Origin: Bacteroidales bacterium
GTDB lineage: Bacteria > Bacteroidota > Bacteroidia > Bacteroidales > UBA932
Assembly (NCBI GenBank): GCA_029098505.1
Contig: JAQXOE010000011.1
Location: forward strand, 1 to 64,000
Reading direction: 5' to 3'
DNA length: 64,000 bases
Shown here in pieces: positions 34,261 to 42,958 of this stretch. Position numbers and translations under genes: made by a program. Under the pieces are notes generated by a model that worked only from the letters and a program-made list of their open reading frames with translations, made no database searches and was not told the origin of the DNA. How positions within the stretch are numbered: position 1 is the stretch's first letter; each line of letters begins with the position of its first letter.

Positions 34261-36042
34261 TCAATTAAATTCGAATATTCTTGAACTGACAAGCTCCACG
34301 TCGCCGAAAACCTCAAGCGTGTTCAGGTATTCAGTTGGGAATAAGCAGTTTGTCATCACGCAGTCTCCGTCATTGACAAACATCTCCGAAGACATTCTGT
34401 CAATGAAAAGCTCCACTTTATATTCGTCGCGCTTGATGAGTTTCGCTACAACAGGACAATGCGCTGTTTTTGGGAATGCATCTTGAAGTCCGCACTGTGA
34501 ACGGTCAGTCAGGATTTCCCCGTTTTTCTGGTCAAAGCTATAACTTACAATCTCTCCCTTTGAATTGCTAAGCTTGAAGCCAAAAACCTCATCTGATTTC
34601 GGCACGAAGGTCAGTTCTATCTGATATGAGCCGCTGTTGTTATCAAGCATAGCTTCCAGTTTTCCGGCTTCACGCAGTCCGAGTTCCTTTGCTGGCTGGC
34701 GGGCTTCGTAAATCTCCCTGGCAGGGACGCTCGCGAGTATCAGGTGTTCACCGCCGTCCTTAAGGAAAATATCGTGTGGAAGTGCCATACCTCCGGTGAA
34801 ATACTTTGTGGCAGGGGTCTCTGAACCAGGCCAAGGTGAACTTGTAAGCCAGGCAAGCTGAACGTGGCGGTCTCCGGTATTGCCATAGGTCACACCGGCA
34901 TACTGATCTACTCCATAGTCGAGGAGAAGAGGGTATGGGAGAGGATCGGCGATGAATTCGCGGCCTGTCCATTGTCCTATGAAATAGAGGGTGGTTCTGA
35001 CACCGTTAGGTCCGGTCTGGTCGGCATTGATGGTAATCACCCATTTTGTCTCTCCGTTGTAGTCGAACTTGAGAAGGTCGGGGCATTCCCAGGTTCCCCA
35101 GTCAGGAATGCCGAAGTCATTGGCGCAGATTGCACTCAGGTATTCCCAGTCGAGAAGATTCTGTGAACCGTAGAAACGAACGTACTTGTCGAAGGAGATG
35201 GCCATAACCCATTTGTCGTCAATCCATTGAACCTTAGGGTCGCGCTGGGTCATCATTTCTGGTGTAGAGCTGATGACTGGATTGCCTTCGTACTTGGTGT
35301 AGCTGTATCCTCCGTCGAGAGAATAAGCGACGCTCTGCTGCTGTCCCTGCACTCCTGCAGAGGTGTAGAGGGCTACTACCGCATTCTCTCCGAAGCCGGC
35401 AGTATTGTTCCTGTCAATAACGGCGCTGCCTGAATATGCGTTTCCGAGAGCGTCGGGACGAATGATGACAGGATGGTTCTTCCAGTGGACAAGGTCCGTA
35501 CTTGTAGCGTGTCCCCAGCTCATATTGTCCCACATAACCGAATACGGGTTGTACTGGTAACCAAGGTGCCATACGCCATTGTCGAAAAACAGTCCGTTAG
35601 GGTCGTTGTTCCAGCCGAATTCCGGTGAGAAGTGGTACTGAGGTCTGTAGAATTCCTCTCTGTCGAAACCTATGCTGTCGCTCTGGCGAGCCTGAGAGAG
35701 GATAGGACTTGCCGGATCCACATCTGTGATGTTTACGCTGATCTTCTTTCCCTTGTATGGGGCTATGTCGATTGGAACGAAGTAATCCACCTTGTCCCTG
35801 GCTACCGTCATCACCGGTATGGCTTCGAAGATGCTTGCACCGTCCACCTTAATGTCCAGCCTGTTCGTCCCTCTTTTGTAGTATGAAGGAATCAGGAGAT
35901 AATCCCTTGATGCTGTGAAAGTAGCTGTGTACAAGCCATTTTCGTCAATTATGCCCTGTACGGGCAGGTCGCTCTTCCTGTCAGTGCAGGATGCTGCTGC
36001 GAGCAGGCAAATAGCTGAAATGATTATAGTTTTGAGTTTCAT
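34261..36042 (-). CDS. GH32 fructosidase (levanase/inulinase/invertase type), lipoprotein
   Basis: This 593-residue lipoprotein (Cys19 in AAASC) has a GH32 five-bladed propeller preceded by ~115 residues of beta domain and followed by the C-terminal beta sandwich. The nucleophile is D147 in WNNDPNG. QRDPKV gives the transition-state Asp, and WECPDLL gives the acid/base Glu. GH32 enzymes hydrolyse terminal or internal fructosyl bonds in sucrose, inulin or levan; exo versus endo cannot be told here. It is the last gene of the minus-strand locus, 15 bp after the carboxylesterase, and ends at a strong terminator. The locus regulator is a fructan-type hybrid sensor, which fits. Confidence 0.93.
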   Translation of the reverse strand: MKLKTIIISAICLLAAASCTDRKSDLPVQGIIDENGLYTATFTASRDYLLIPSYYKRGTNRLDIKVDGASIFEAIPVMTVARDKVDYFVPIDIAPYKGKKISVNITDVDPASPILSQARQSDSIGFDREEFYRPQYHFSPEFGWNNDPNGLFFDNGVWHLGYQYNPYSVMWDNMSWGHATSTDLVHWKNHPVIIRPDALGNAYSGSAVIDRNNTAGFGENAVVALYTSAGVQGQQQSVAYSLDGGYSYTKYEGNPVISSTPEMMTQRDPKVQWIDDKWVMAISFDKYVRFYGSQNLLDWEYLSAICANDFGIPDWGTWECPDLLKFDYNGETKWVITINADQTGPNGVRTTLYFIGQWTGREFIADPLPYPLLLDYGVDQYAGVTYGNTGDRHVQLAWLTSSPWPGSETPATKYFTGGMALPHDIFLKDGGEHLILASVPAREIYEARQPAKELGLREAGKLEAMLDNNSGSYQIELTFVPKSDEVFGFKLSNSKGEIVSYSFDQKNGEILTDRSQCGLQDAFPKTAHCPVVAKLIKRDEYKVELFIDRMSSEMFVNDGDCVMTNCLFPTEYLNTLEVFGDVELVSSRIFEFN

Positions 36043-36057
36043 GCGGTAAAGATAAGA

Positions 36058-37713
36058 TTAAAAGTATGGATTCGCAGTATAATCCTTCATTAAAGAAACA
36101 AGTTCCTTGTCGTGATTGTACCTGACTTCGCACTTGTTGTTGAAAATCATTGTCGCTCCTTCTTCAGGTTTGAATGCAGGCCATTCCGGAAGCTGTTTCG
36201 AATAAGGTTTCCCGTCACGTGCAAAACTAATCCACACGTCGCTGATTATGTCGTTCAACCTTCTTGAATCCTCTGTGAATCCTGCGAATGCCGGAGACAG
36301 GTGGACATTGTTGAAGGCGAAGGCAATCTCCATATTATGAGGGCAGCGGAAAAGGCTGTCCTGGGCCGGAGACAGATAATTCAGCTCGTAGCGGTACACT
36401 GGAGCTTTGCCGTATTCAGCCTTGAGTGAGGCCTCTCTGACTGCATTCGCGCGGAAATAGTAATCTGTCTCAATAAGGTCTCGGGGCTCGAAGCCTGGAT
36501 AGCAGCATGAGTATGTGTCAATGTACTCGTCTGCGATTTCTGCTCCATATTTTTTGATTACGGCTTCTCTGGCAGCTTCCATACTCATTCCCCGGTTTGC
36601 AGGACTAACTGTGACAAGTTCATTGAGAGTCGTGCCTATCATCAGAGGAACATCTGCCGATACTCCCCTCTTAAGAGCTTCTGCCACGGTCCAAGGGAGG
36701 AAATTACCATCAACAGTCGGCGCCCAGCCGAATTCATTGACCTTCATTCCAAGCTCGGGAGCCTGCTTTCTGATAATGTTCATAGCAGCATTGGCAGCGC
36801 GCGAGAGTTCTTCGTAAGGAATAGTTTGGATTCTGTCGATTTCCCCGGCTGGGATGCCGAGCTGGCGGACGGTTTCTTCCCCGATCAGGCGTGAAAGATC
36901 AGAGTTGTAAAAGTCAATATTGACTCCGCTTTCCACTATTGCCCTGCTTACCAGTCCCTTTGATGACGGGGCTGCGAGCGTTGCCGATACTTTGCCACCG
37001 CCGCCTGATTGCCCGAAGATGGTGATATTGTTCGGATCACCTCCGAAGTGCTCGATATTGGCATTGATCCACTTCAGGGCAGCGACTATGTCCATTATTC
37101 CGACATTGCCGGAATACCTGTATTTCTCACCGAAGGAAGAGAGGTCGAGGTAGCCTACACAGTTCAATCTATGATTGATGGAAATGACTACGACATCGCC
37201 TTTTTTGGCCAGCATACTGCCGTCATAGCATATCTCAAGGTCGCCGCAGCTGGCCTGGAAAGCGCCTCCGTGGAGCCATACCATCACCGGTCTCTTTCCA
37301 CCGTCATCAAGTCCCTGAGTCCATATGTTAAGTCTGAGGCAATCCTCGCTCTGACTCTTCTGACGTGTGTCGTAGGTTATGTCGTTGGTTTCTGCCGGGG
37401 CGGGACGAACGGAACTGCCGCCAAAGCCGAAGCCCTGCGGACTCATCGGTCCTGGAGAACGGAAATGCCTGACCCCTTCCCAGCTTTCAGGCTCGACTGG
37501 GGGCATAAAGCGCTCAGCTACAGCATATCGTATTCCACGGAAAATGTAGAGAGGTCCCTGTTTGTAGCCTTCCACCAGACCCTGTGCAGTGCGGGTTTGA
37601 GCTATACCGTTCTCATACTGGGGTACATCGTAAACATACTGTGGGCATTTGTTCCTATTGCCGCAAGCTGTAGCTGTCAGTATGGCGAGAGCAATGACAA
37701 GACTTTTTTTCAT
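36058..37713 (-). CDS. Type-B carboxylesterase, secreted
   Basis: This is a 551-residue carboxylesterase family B protein. ATG at 37713 (MKKSLVIALA) is preferred to a TTG three codons upstream. The signal region ends TATACG, so a lipoprotein is possible. GQSGGGG carries the nucleophile S236, LRLNIWTQ and MVWLHGGAF are the family landmarks, and RCPHNMEIAFAFN contains the likely catalytic His. It directly precedes the GH32 gene. Removal of acyl groups that block the fructosidase is a reasonable role, but the natural ester is unknown. Confidence 0.85.
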   Translation of the reverse strand: MKKSLVIALAILTATACGNRNKCPQYVYDVPQYENGIAQTRTAQGLVEGYKQGPLYIFRGIRYAVAERFMPPVEPESWEGVRHFRSPGPMSPQGFGFGGSSVRPAPAETNDITYDTRQKSQSEDCLRLNIWTQGLDDGGKRPVMVWLHGGAFQASCGDLEICYDGSMLAKKGDVVVISINHRLNCVGYLDLSSFGEKYRYSGNVGIMDIVAALKWINANIEHFGGDPNNITIFGQSGGGGKVSATLAAPSSKGLVSRAIVESGVNIDFYNSDLSRLIGEETVRQLGIPAGEIDRIQTIPYEELSRAANAAMNIIRKQAPELGMKVNEFGWAPTVDGNFLPWTVAEALKRGVSADVPLMIGTTLNELVTVSPANRGMSMEAAREAVIKKYGAEIADEYIDTYSCCYPGFEPRDLIETDYYFRANAVREASLKAEYGKAPVYRYELNYLSPAQDSLFRCPHNMEIAFAFNNVHLSPAFAGFTEDSRRLNDIISDVWISFARDGKPYSKQLPEWPAFKPEEGATMIFNNKCEVRYNHDKELVSLMKDYTANPYF

Positions 37714-37744
37714 TCTTTTCAAATCGGATAATGGTCTGTGATAA

Positions 37745-37770
37745 AATCGGGCCTGTCAAATAACAGGCCC
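37745..37770 (-). terminator. Rho-independent terminator
   Basis: GGGCCTGT (37749-37756) pairs perfectly with ACAGGCCC (37763-37770). On the minus strand the hairpin is followed by GATTTTAT. It ends the transcript of the two ceramidase-like genes just before the carboxylesterase gene, so partial read-through may set the level of the esterase and GH32. Confidence 0.75.
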
Positions 37771-37789
37771 TGAATCAATTCAATATTTA

Positions 37790-39148
37790 TCAGTGTGTTG
37801 CCTCACGTATCATATCAAGGAGATTGTTGACGATACCGGTCTCTGCATAGCCCTGCTTGTATCTTGAGCCAAGTACCTCAAATACCTGTGCACCATAAGC
37901 CTCGTCGTCAGGGATATATCCGCCGCCGCGTGCGCCCATACCGTCCATAACTGTGGTCATAAAAGTGCGTGAATAAGGTGATTCGTTCTTGAGACGTACT
38001 GCTATCTGGTTGTAAACCTCACCTGCGACTCCGCAGACAGGAATGTCATCAAGCATAACGAGTGCGAGATTGAGGACTACGTCGTCAGCGTCTTCGTACT
38101 CACCTGCATATCCGGCACGTCCACCTCCGTTGAGCTGCTTGCGGCCAGGGAGGGAAATGTTGCGGCGGGCGCAGTTGATGGTGACGTTGTTTTCGAATCT
38201 GCGCATCATCATAATGACGTACTTCACTTCCTCACCGAGAATCTGGCCGTAACTCTCGGCCATCATCTTCTGCTCTTCCATTAGTCTTGCAGTCTCAGGG
38301 TCGTTCCTGTCAAGTCCGGTACCTCCTGGAGGCATCTTGTTTGAAATGTCCTCACCGCGCTTTGCATAATCGGCAATGCGGATGTCCCTGAGGTCGAAAG
38401 TCTGCTGGAAGTAGAGCGGGTTCTGGTCTCCGGCTGCGCCTGAAGAGAAGATTGCTACGAAATCGTCACCGTAGCGGCTCTCGATGTAGCTCTCTGACTT
38501 GCCAGGGAAGTCACCGGTAATCATATCGAGCTGGCCGGTAATGACTGCGTGCATTGCGTAGTTGTAGTAGGTCGCGAGAGGCTTGCCATCCATTGATTCG
38601 AAGTAAATGACTGAGACGGTCTTGTCTGACTTTCCGTCATAATCAGGGCCTTCCCACCAGGTTCCGCGCTCGGCATCGAAGAGGTCGCGCTTTACATTGA
38701 GATGGCATACTCCGTTTCCGAATCCCACCTTGGCGGGAACCATACTGTCATAAGCCTGCTTGATGGCTTGATAGAGTCTTTCAGTAAGCTCGTCTCCGCG
38801 AACGGTTCCGGTTGAGTGACAATGGGTTCCGTTGAAAATGATATTGCCTACAGGTATTCCGAGCTCCTTTGAAGCACGTTCTGAAGCGGCAGCCACAGCC
38901 TGTCCGTTCATATTTCCGTCAACATTCACGAAACCGGCAATTGTCTCGCCGTTTGTGAAGATGATTGATCTGAAGTGGGTGCGGTCCAGTATACCGTAAG
39001 TATTTCTTCCGAGCTCGTCCGGTCCCGGAGTAACATCTATCTTCGCGGTTCCAACCATCAATTGGCCGCGATGACCATTTTGTGCGTTTGCCGTCAGGCT
39101 GAGGAGTGCAAGCGCGCAAAGGGTGAGGGTTTTGAAAATCTTTCTCAT
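37790..39148 (-). CDS. Neutral-ceramidase N-domain-like hydrolase (copy 1), secreted
   Basis: This is a 452-residue protein. ATG at 39148 gives a clean signal peptide ending TANAQ; the longer frame start overlaps the upstream gene. It resembles the N-terminal domain of neutral/alkaline ceramidases: GTAKIDVTPG at the start, zinc-type NGTHCHSTG, and MHAVITG. The usual nucleophile motif GDVSPN is replaced by GDQNPLYF, so the ceramidase serine is absent, and the C-terminal immunoglobulin-like domain of true ceramidases is also missing. An amidase or esterase acting on another substrate is likely. Its paralogue lies 7 bp upstream. Confidence 0.75.
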   Translation of the reverse strand: MRKIFKTLTLCALALLSLTANAQNGHRGQLMVGTAKIDVTPGPDELGRNTYGILDRTHFRSIIFTNGETIAGFVNVDGNMNGQAVAAASERASKELGIPVGNIIFNGTHCHSTGTVRGDELTERLYQAIKQAYDSMVPAKVGFGNGVCHLNVKRDLFDAERGTWWEGPDYDGKSDKTVSVIYFESMDGKPLATYYNYAMHAVITGQLDMITGDFPGKSESYIESRYGDDFVAIFSSGAAGDQNPLYFQQTFDLRDIRIADYAKRGEDISNKMPPGGTGLDRNDPETARLMEEQKMMAESYGQILGEEVKYVIMMMRRFENNVTINCARRNISLPGRKQLNGGGRAGYAGEYEDADDVVLNLALVMLDDIPVCGVAGEVYNQIAVRLKNESPYSRTFMTTVMDGMGARGGGYIPDDEAYGAQVFEVLGSRYKQGYAETGIVNNLLDMIREATH

Positions 39149-39155
39149 ATCTGTG

Positions 39156-40505
39156 TCAATTATGTGTTGCTTCGTGAATAAGGTCAAGAGCTCCGTTTAC
39201 TATTGCGCTCTCTGCATACCCCTGCTTGAATCTTGATCCGAGTACCTCGAAAGACTGTGCGCCATATGACTCATCATCAGGTATATAGCCTGTGAAAGCT
39301 CCCTGGCAGAGCATAGTCAGCATAGTTCTCGAATATGGGGACTCTTTCTTTAGTCTTACGGCAATAGGGTTATAAGGCTCTCCGCTTGTGCCGACAACCG
39401 GGATGTCGTCAATCATTGTCAGGTGAAGGTCAATAATCGCGTCAGGCGCATCCTCATATTCACCTGCATAGCCGGCACGTCCGCCACCGTTGGTCTGACG
39501 ACGGCCCGGACAGCTGAGCTGTTTATGCAAACAGCTGATGGTGACGTCGGTTTCGAAGTGACGCATCATCATAATGACGTACTTTACCTCTTCTCCGAGA
39601 AGCTGCCCATAGCTCTCCACCATCATCTTCTGCTCGTTCATAAGGCGGGCAACTTCAGGATTGCTGCGATCCATACCCTGGCCTCCAGGAGGCATTTTGT
39701 TGGAGATATCCTCGCCGCGCTTTGCATAATCGGCAATGCGTATGTCTCTCAGGTCGAAGGTCTGCTGGAAATACAGCGGGTTCTGGTCTCCTGCAGCTCC
39801 AACTGCGCAGACTGCCACGAAATCATCACCGTAACGGCTCTCGATATAGCGAGATGCAGCTCCCGGGAAATCGCCGCTGACCATATCCAGATTGCCGGAA
39901 ATCACAGCGTGCATTGCATAGTTGAAATATGTGGCAATAGGCTTGCCCTCAAGGCTTTCGAAGTAGATTACCGCAACTGTCTTGTCAGATTTTCCATCAT
40001 AGTCCGGTCCTTCCCACCAGGTGCCGCGCTCCGGGTCGAAGAGGTCGCGCTTTACGTTCAGGTAGCTGACACCAGAGCCGTATCCTACTTTTGCCGGAAC
40101 GAGATTGGCATCAGCTTGCTTGAGGGCCTTCCAGGTTCTTTCTACCAGTTCTTCCTGTTTTACCGTCGATCCCGAATGGGTGTGTGTCCAGTTGTACATT
40201 ATATTGCCTTCGGCAATTCCAAGTTCTGCCGCCGCTCTTCTGTTTATTTCTTCGACGAGACGGGCGTTGATCATTCCTGCATCGAAGGATATGAATGCTG
40301 CTTTGGTGTCACCGTTGGTGAAGGATATCGCTCTTGTATAGCAATGGTCGAGTATGCCGTAGGATGTATTCGGCAGATCCTTGACATCCGGGGTGATGTC
40401 TTCCTTGGCAGCTCCTGCGTAAAGCTGCCCTCTTACTGCAGCCGATGCACTCAGAATACTGGACATTGTCAGAAGGATGCTGATTATGATTCTTGCTTTT
40501 TTCAT
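39156..40505 (-). CDS. Neutral-ceramidase N-domain-like hydrolase (copy 2), secreted
   Basis: This 449-residue paralogue of the adjacent gene has a signal peptide ending SASA and the same landmarks: GAAKEDITPD, NWTHTHSGS, MHAVISG and the altered GDQNPLYF motif. A stretch of about thirty residues after that motif is identical in both copies, which points to recent duplication or gene conversion, while the metal-site neighbourhood differs (THCHS versus THTHS). It starts 29 bp after the sialate-O-acetylesterase-like gene and is probably in the same transcript. Substrate unknown; the name ceramidase should not be taken literally. Confidence 0.75.
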   Translation of the reverse strand: MKKARIIISILLTMSSILSASAAVRGQLYAGAAKEDITPDVKDLPNTSYGILDHCYTRAISFTNGDTKAAFISFDAGMINARLVEEINRRAAAELGIAEGNIMYNWTHTHSGSTVKQEELVERTWKALKQADANLVPAKVGYGSGVSYLNVKRDLFDPERGTWWEGPDYDGKSDKTVAVIYFESLEGKPIATYFNYAMHAVISGNLDMVSGDFPGAASRYIESRYGDDFVAVCAVGAAGDQNPLYFQQTFDLRDIRIADYAKRGEDISNKMPPGGQGMDRSNPEVARLMNEQKMMVESYGQLLGEEVKYVIMMMRHFETDVTISCLHKQLSCPGRRQTNGGGRAGYAGEYEDAPDAIIDLHLTMIDDIPVVGTSGEPYNPIAVRLKKESPYSRTMLTMLCQGAFTGYIPDDESYGAQSFEVLGSRFKQGYAESAIVNGALDLIHEATHN

Positions 40506-40534
40506 TGTTCAATCTGCTTGGATGTTTATTATTT

Positions 40535-42034
40535 CTATTGCTCCCAATTGTCTGTGCGGAATGGGACAGCAGGATAACCTTCGGTGTTTCGGAGATTGCC
40601 GAAGAGGAAGTCACGGAAAGCGTATCTGACAGCCACAGGTTTCGGAACCTGCTTTGATGATACTTTGATGGCGAATACTCCGCGACCGAAACCTCCCATA
40701 GTCTCACGGGCATTGGTGTTCCGCGGTATCTTGAAAGAGCTGACTGCTTTTGCAGGGTAGAATACTCTGTCCTCTCCAGCTATCTCGAAGCCCGTTATTT
40801 CTCCTCTTATCATAAATCCGTTTTCTGCGTTCCTGAAGCCGATTACTATGCTTCCGTCATCCATAATCTCCATATCGTCGTACTCCGGACCTTCGCAAGG
40901 ATTACCATAAGCGTAAGCTTTGCTGAGTGCAAGGCTGGCAAGTCTCTCACCAACCTGTCTTTTCTGTGAAGGATGGATGTTCGTAGCCTCGAAGTCATAG
41001 GCAAGGTCATTTGTAGATACAAGGCCCGAGTTCGGAATGAGTTTCGAAGCCTTGAACTGCTGCTCCCTGAGGAAAGGGCATTTGTCCTCAAAGCCTTGAT
41101 TATATTTCCAAGGAGCAAGCTCTACGATGTAGAATGGCATTTCTTCGAGCTCAAACTTGTTTCTCCAGAGCTCTACTGCAGCAGCCAGACGCTCAGTGTA
41201 GTCCGGGCTTCCGACATTGGACTCTCCCTGATACCATATCATTCCCTTGATGGTGTACTTGCTGGTCGGCTCGAGCATTCCGTAGTACATAGTAGTGAAA
41301 GCTTTGGTGAAGTCTGCGCCGAATACCTTTTGTTCCGGATATTTTTCAAGCAGCTCCTTGCTGAACCAGTCTTCCACGAAAGAACCGCTCCAATTGCAGC
41401 TGATAAGTCCGATAGGAATGTCAAGGGCCTTATTCAGATTGGCACCGAAGTAGAAGCCGACCGCACTGATGTCCGGTGTATAACGAGGATTGCTTGGGTG
41501 CCAGCTTCCTTTTGTGAAGTACTCAGGGTGAGACTCGTTGAACTTGTTCTGCTCAACTGTTACAAAGCGCAAACCTTTATATTGTCCTGAGGATGCAATG
41601 TCCTCTCCTGCTCCTTCTACATAGCAGTTGAACATACCCTTCATCGGCATCTGCATATTGCTCTGTCCGCCGCAGAACCATACGTCTCCGATGAGAACAT
41701 CTTCAAGAACCTGTACTTCTTTTCCGGAACTGATAGTGACTTGATACTTGTTGAAGCTGGCCTCAGGTGTCGCTACTTTTACGCTCCAAAGTGAGTCTGC
41801 TGCTGCATTAACGCTGTAATTACAGTTATTCCAGGATGTGTTGACATTTACTTTTGCACCTGGTGCAGCCTTGCCCCAGATACGGGCGTTTGTCTGCTGC
41901 TGAAGCACAATTTCTCCCTTGAGTATATCCGGAATCACTATGCTTGATTTTTCCTGGGATGTTCTGCCTGTAACTTGGCTCGTCGCTGAAACACAAAGGA
42001 AGGCAGCCGATATGATGGTGATAATTTTTTTCAT
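40535..42034 (-). CDS. Sialate O-acetylesterase-like SGNH esterase
   Basis: This 499-residue secreted esterase has a signal peptide to ~20 and belongs to the SASA family: CGGQSNMQMP carries the nucleophile S125, MIWYQGESN is the second family block, and NIHPSQKRQVGERLA holds the catalytic His. A beta-sandwich domain (ILKGEIVLQQQTNARIWGKA) precedes the catalytic part, as usual in Bacteroidota members. The family deacetylates sialic acids and also plant polysaccharides; with GH32 as the only glycosidase here, a sugar acetylesterase role is more likely. It is the first gene of a three-gene unit with its own -7 box. Confidence 0.85.
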   Translation of the reverse strand: MKKIITIISAAFLCVSATSQVTGRTSQEKSSIVIPDILKGEIVLQQQTNARIWGKAAPGAKVNVNTSWNNCNYSVNAAADSLWSVKVATPEASFNKYQVTISSGKEVQVLEDVLIGDVWFCGGQSNMQMPMKGMFNCYVEGAGEDIASSGQYKGLRFVTVEQNKFNESHPEYFTKGSWHPSNPRYTPDISAVGFYFGANLNKALDIPIGLISCNWSGSFVEDWFSKELLEKYPEQKVFGADFTKAFTTMYYGMLEPTSKYTIKGMIWYQGESNVGSPDYTERLAAAVELWRNKFELEEMPFYIVELAPWKYNQGFEDKCPFLREQQFKASKLIPNSGLVSTNDLAYDFEATNIHPSQKRQVGERLASLALSKAYAYGNPCEGPEYDDMEIMDDGSIVIGFRNAENGFMIRGEITGFEIAGEDRVFYPAKAVSSFKIPRNTNARETMGGFGRGVFAIKVSSKQVPKPVAVRYAFRDFLFGNLRNTEGYPAVPFRTDNWEQ

Positions 42035-42109
42035 AACCGTATTGAGTCGTTGGCTCTGACCATTATGCCTTTTTGGAACAGAGAATTATGAAAATATGAC
42101 TCTGTGTTG

Positions 42110-42117
42110 CAAAGATA
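42110..42117 (-). promoter_or_regulatory. -7 box TATCTTTG for the acetylesterase/ceramidase-like unit
   Basis: This exact TAnnTTTG on the minus strand directly follows the upstream terminator, with a leader of about 70 nt to the ATG at 42034. No clear -33 element is seen. Confidence 0.5.
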
Positions 42118-42154
42118 AAAAAGTCAGTTGCCCCATTGATAAGGGCAACCGACT
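42117..42154 (-). terminator. Rho-independent terminator
   Basis: AGTCGGTTGCCC pairs with GGGCAACTGACT on the minus strand (42143-42154 with 42122-42133, one wobble) and is followed by six T. It ends the SusC/SusD/DUF3823 transcript. Confidence 0.85.
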
Positions 42155-42168
42155 TTAGATATAGGATT

Positions 42169-42945
42169 CTAGTACTGAATCTTGAAGCTTGGGCTGTAAT
42201 TGTAGGCCTTTGTCGGATTTGCTCCGTTTCCACCTGCAAGGACAGCAATTCTGAAGTAGTAGCTCTTGCCCTTTCCAACGTATGGGAATGCAGGCTTGTT
42301 GGCAGGAAGTGAAGGGTCGATTGTGAGTGTGTTCACGGTCTTGCCGTCAGCTACGATAGAGTTTGAGGATGCACCGGGATCGCTACCGCAATTATTGCAA
42401 TAAATCCCTACGAAGTTGTCCTGGTAGCAAAGGAGCTTGGCGTCGAGGATGGTGTTTGCCTTGCTTGGGTCACCGACCTCGCACTTGAATGTTGCAACAA
42501 ACTTACCGCCTACGAGTTCTACCTTAGGATCGATGACTCTTGCATAAGGTGTAACCTCCCAGTCGAGGGTGTTGTCACCCTTCTTGAACTCTACATTGTC
42601 CTTTGTTACAGGATAGAAGTTGTCAGCATTGCATTCAAGACGGTACTTTCCTGAGAATACCATAGTGTTGGTGTATGAACCGTCGTATCTGATATGCCAG
42701 TACTGAGCCTGCTCATAGTCCCAACCGAGTTCGAAAACTGAGATGTATCCGACAGTAGGAGAACCGAAGTAAGCTCCACCGAAGAAGTTTCCGAATTTGC
42801 ACTCCATAGGCACGTTTTCCTTGGTCTTGGAGTCAATGAATCTTCCGTTCACTGTAGCGTTAGGGCCCTCATAGTTGTCCTGCTCAAAGAAGACACAGGA
42901 TGTTGCACAGAGGATAACAGAAAGAAGAACTAATATTTTTTTCAT
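42169..42945 (-). CDS. DUF3823-like SusE/F-position lipoprotein
   Basis: This 258-residue protein starts at ATG 42945 (MKKILVLLSV); the longer frame overlaps the SusD gene. The signal peptide ends ATSC (Cys17). Two beta domains follow; the first begins GPNATVNGRFIDSKTKENVP, the pattern of DUF3823 proteins that sit directly after SusD in many loci. Such proteins occupy the SusE/SusF position and probably bind glycan at the surface. It is the last gene before a strong terminator. Confidence 0.78.
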   Translation of the reverse strand: MKKILVLLSVILCATSCVFFEQDNYEGPNATVNGRFIDSKTKENVPMECKFGNFFGGAYFGSPTVGYISVFELGWDYEQAQYWHIRYDGSYTNTMVFSGKYRLECNADNFYPVTKDNVEFKKGDNTLDWEVTPYARVIDPKVELVGGKFVATFKCEVGDPSKANTILDAKLLCYQDNFVGIYCNNCGSDPGASSNSIVADGKTVNTLTIDPSLPANKPAFPYVGKGKSYYFRIAVLAGGNGANPTKAYNYSPSFKIQY

Positions 42946-42958
42946 AACTGTAATCAGA

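Noticed and set aside
39423..40577. 384-residue plus-strand frame opposite the second ceramidase-like gene
   Set aside because: It is antisense to a conserved gene and contains no domain, signal peptide or promoter of its own.
42118..42168. Riboswitch before the acetylesterase gene
   Set aside because: The strong hairpin there has a minus-strand T-tract right after it and follows the DUF3823-like gene, so it is an ordinary terminator.
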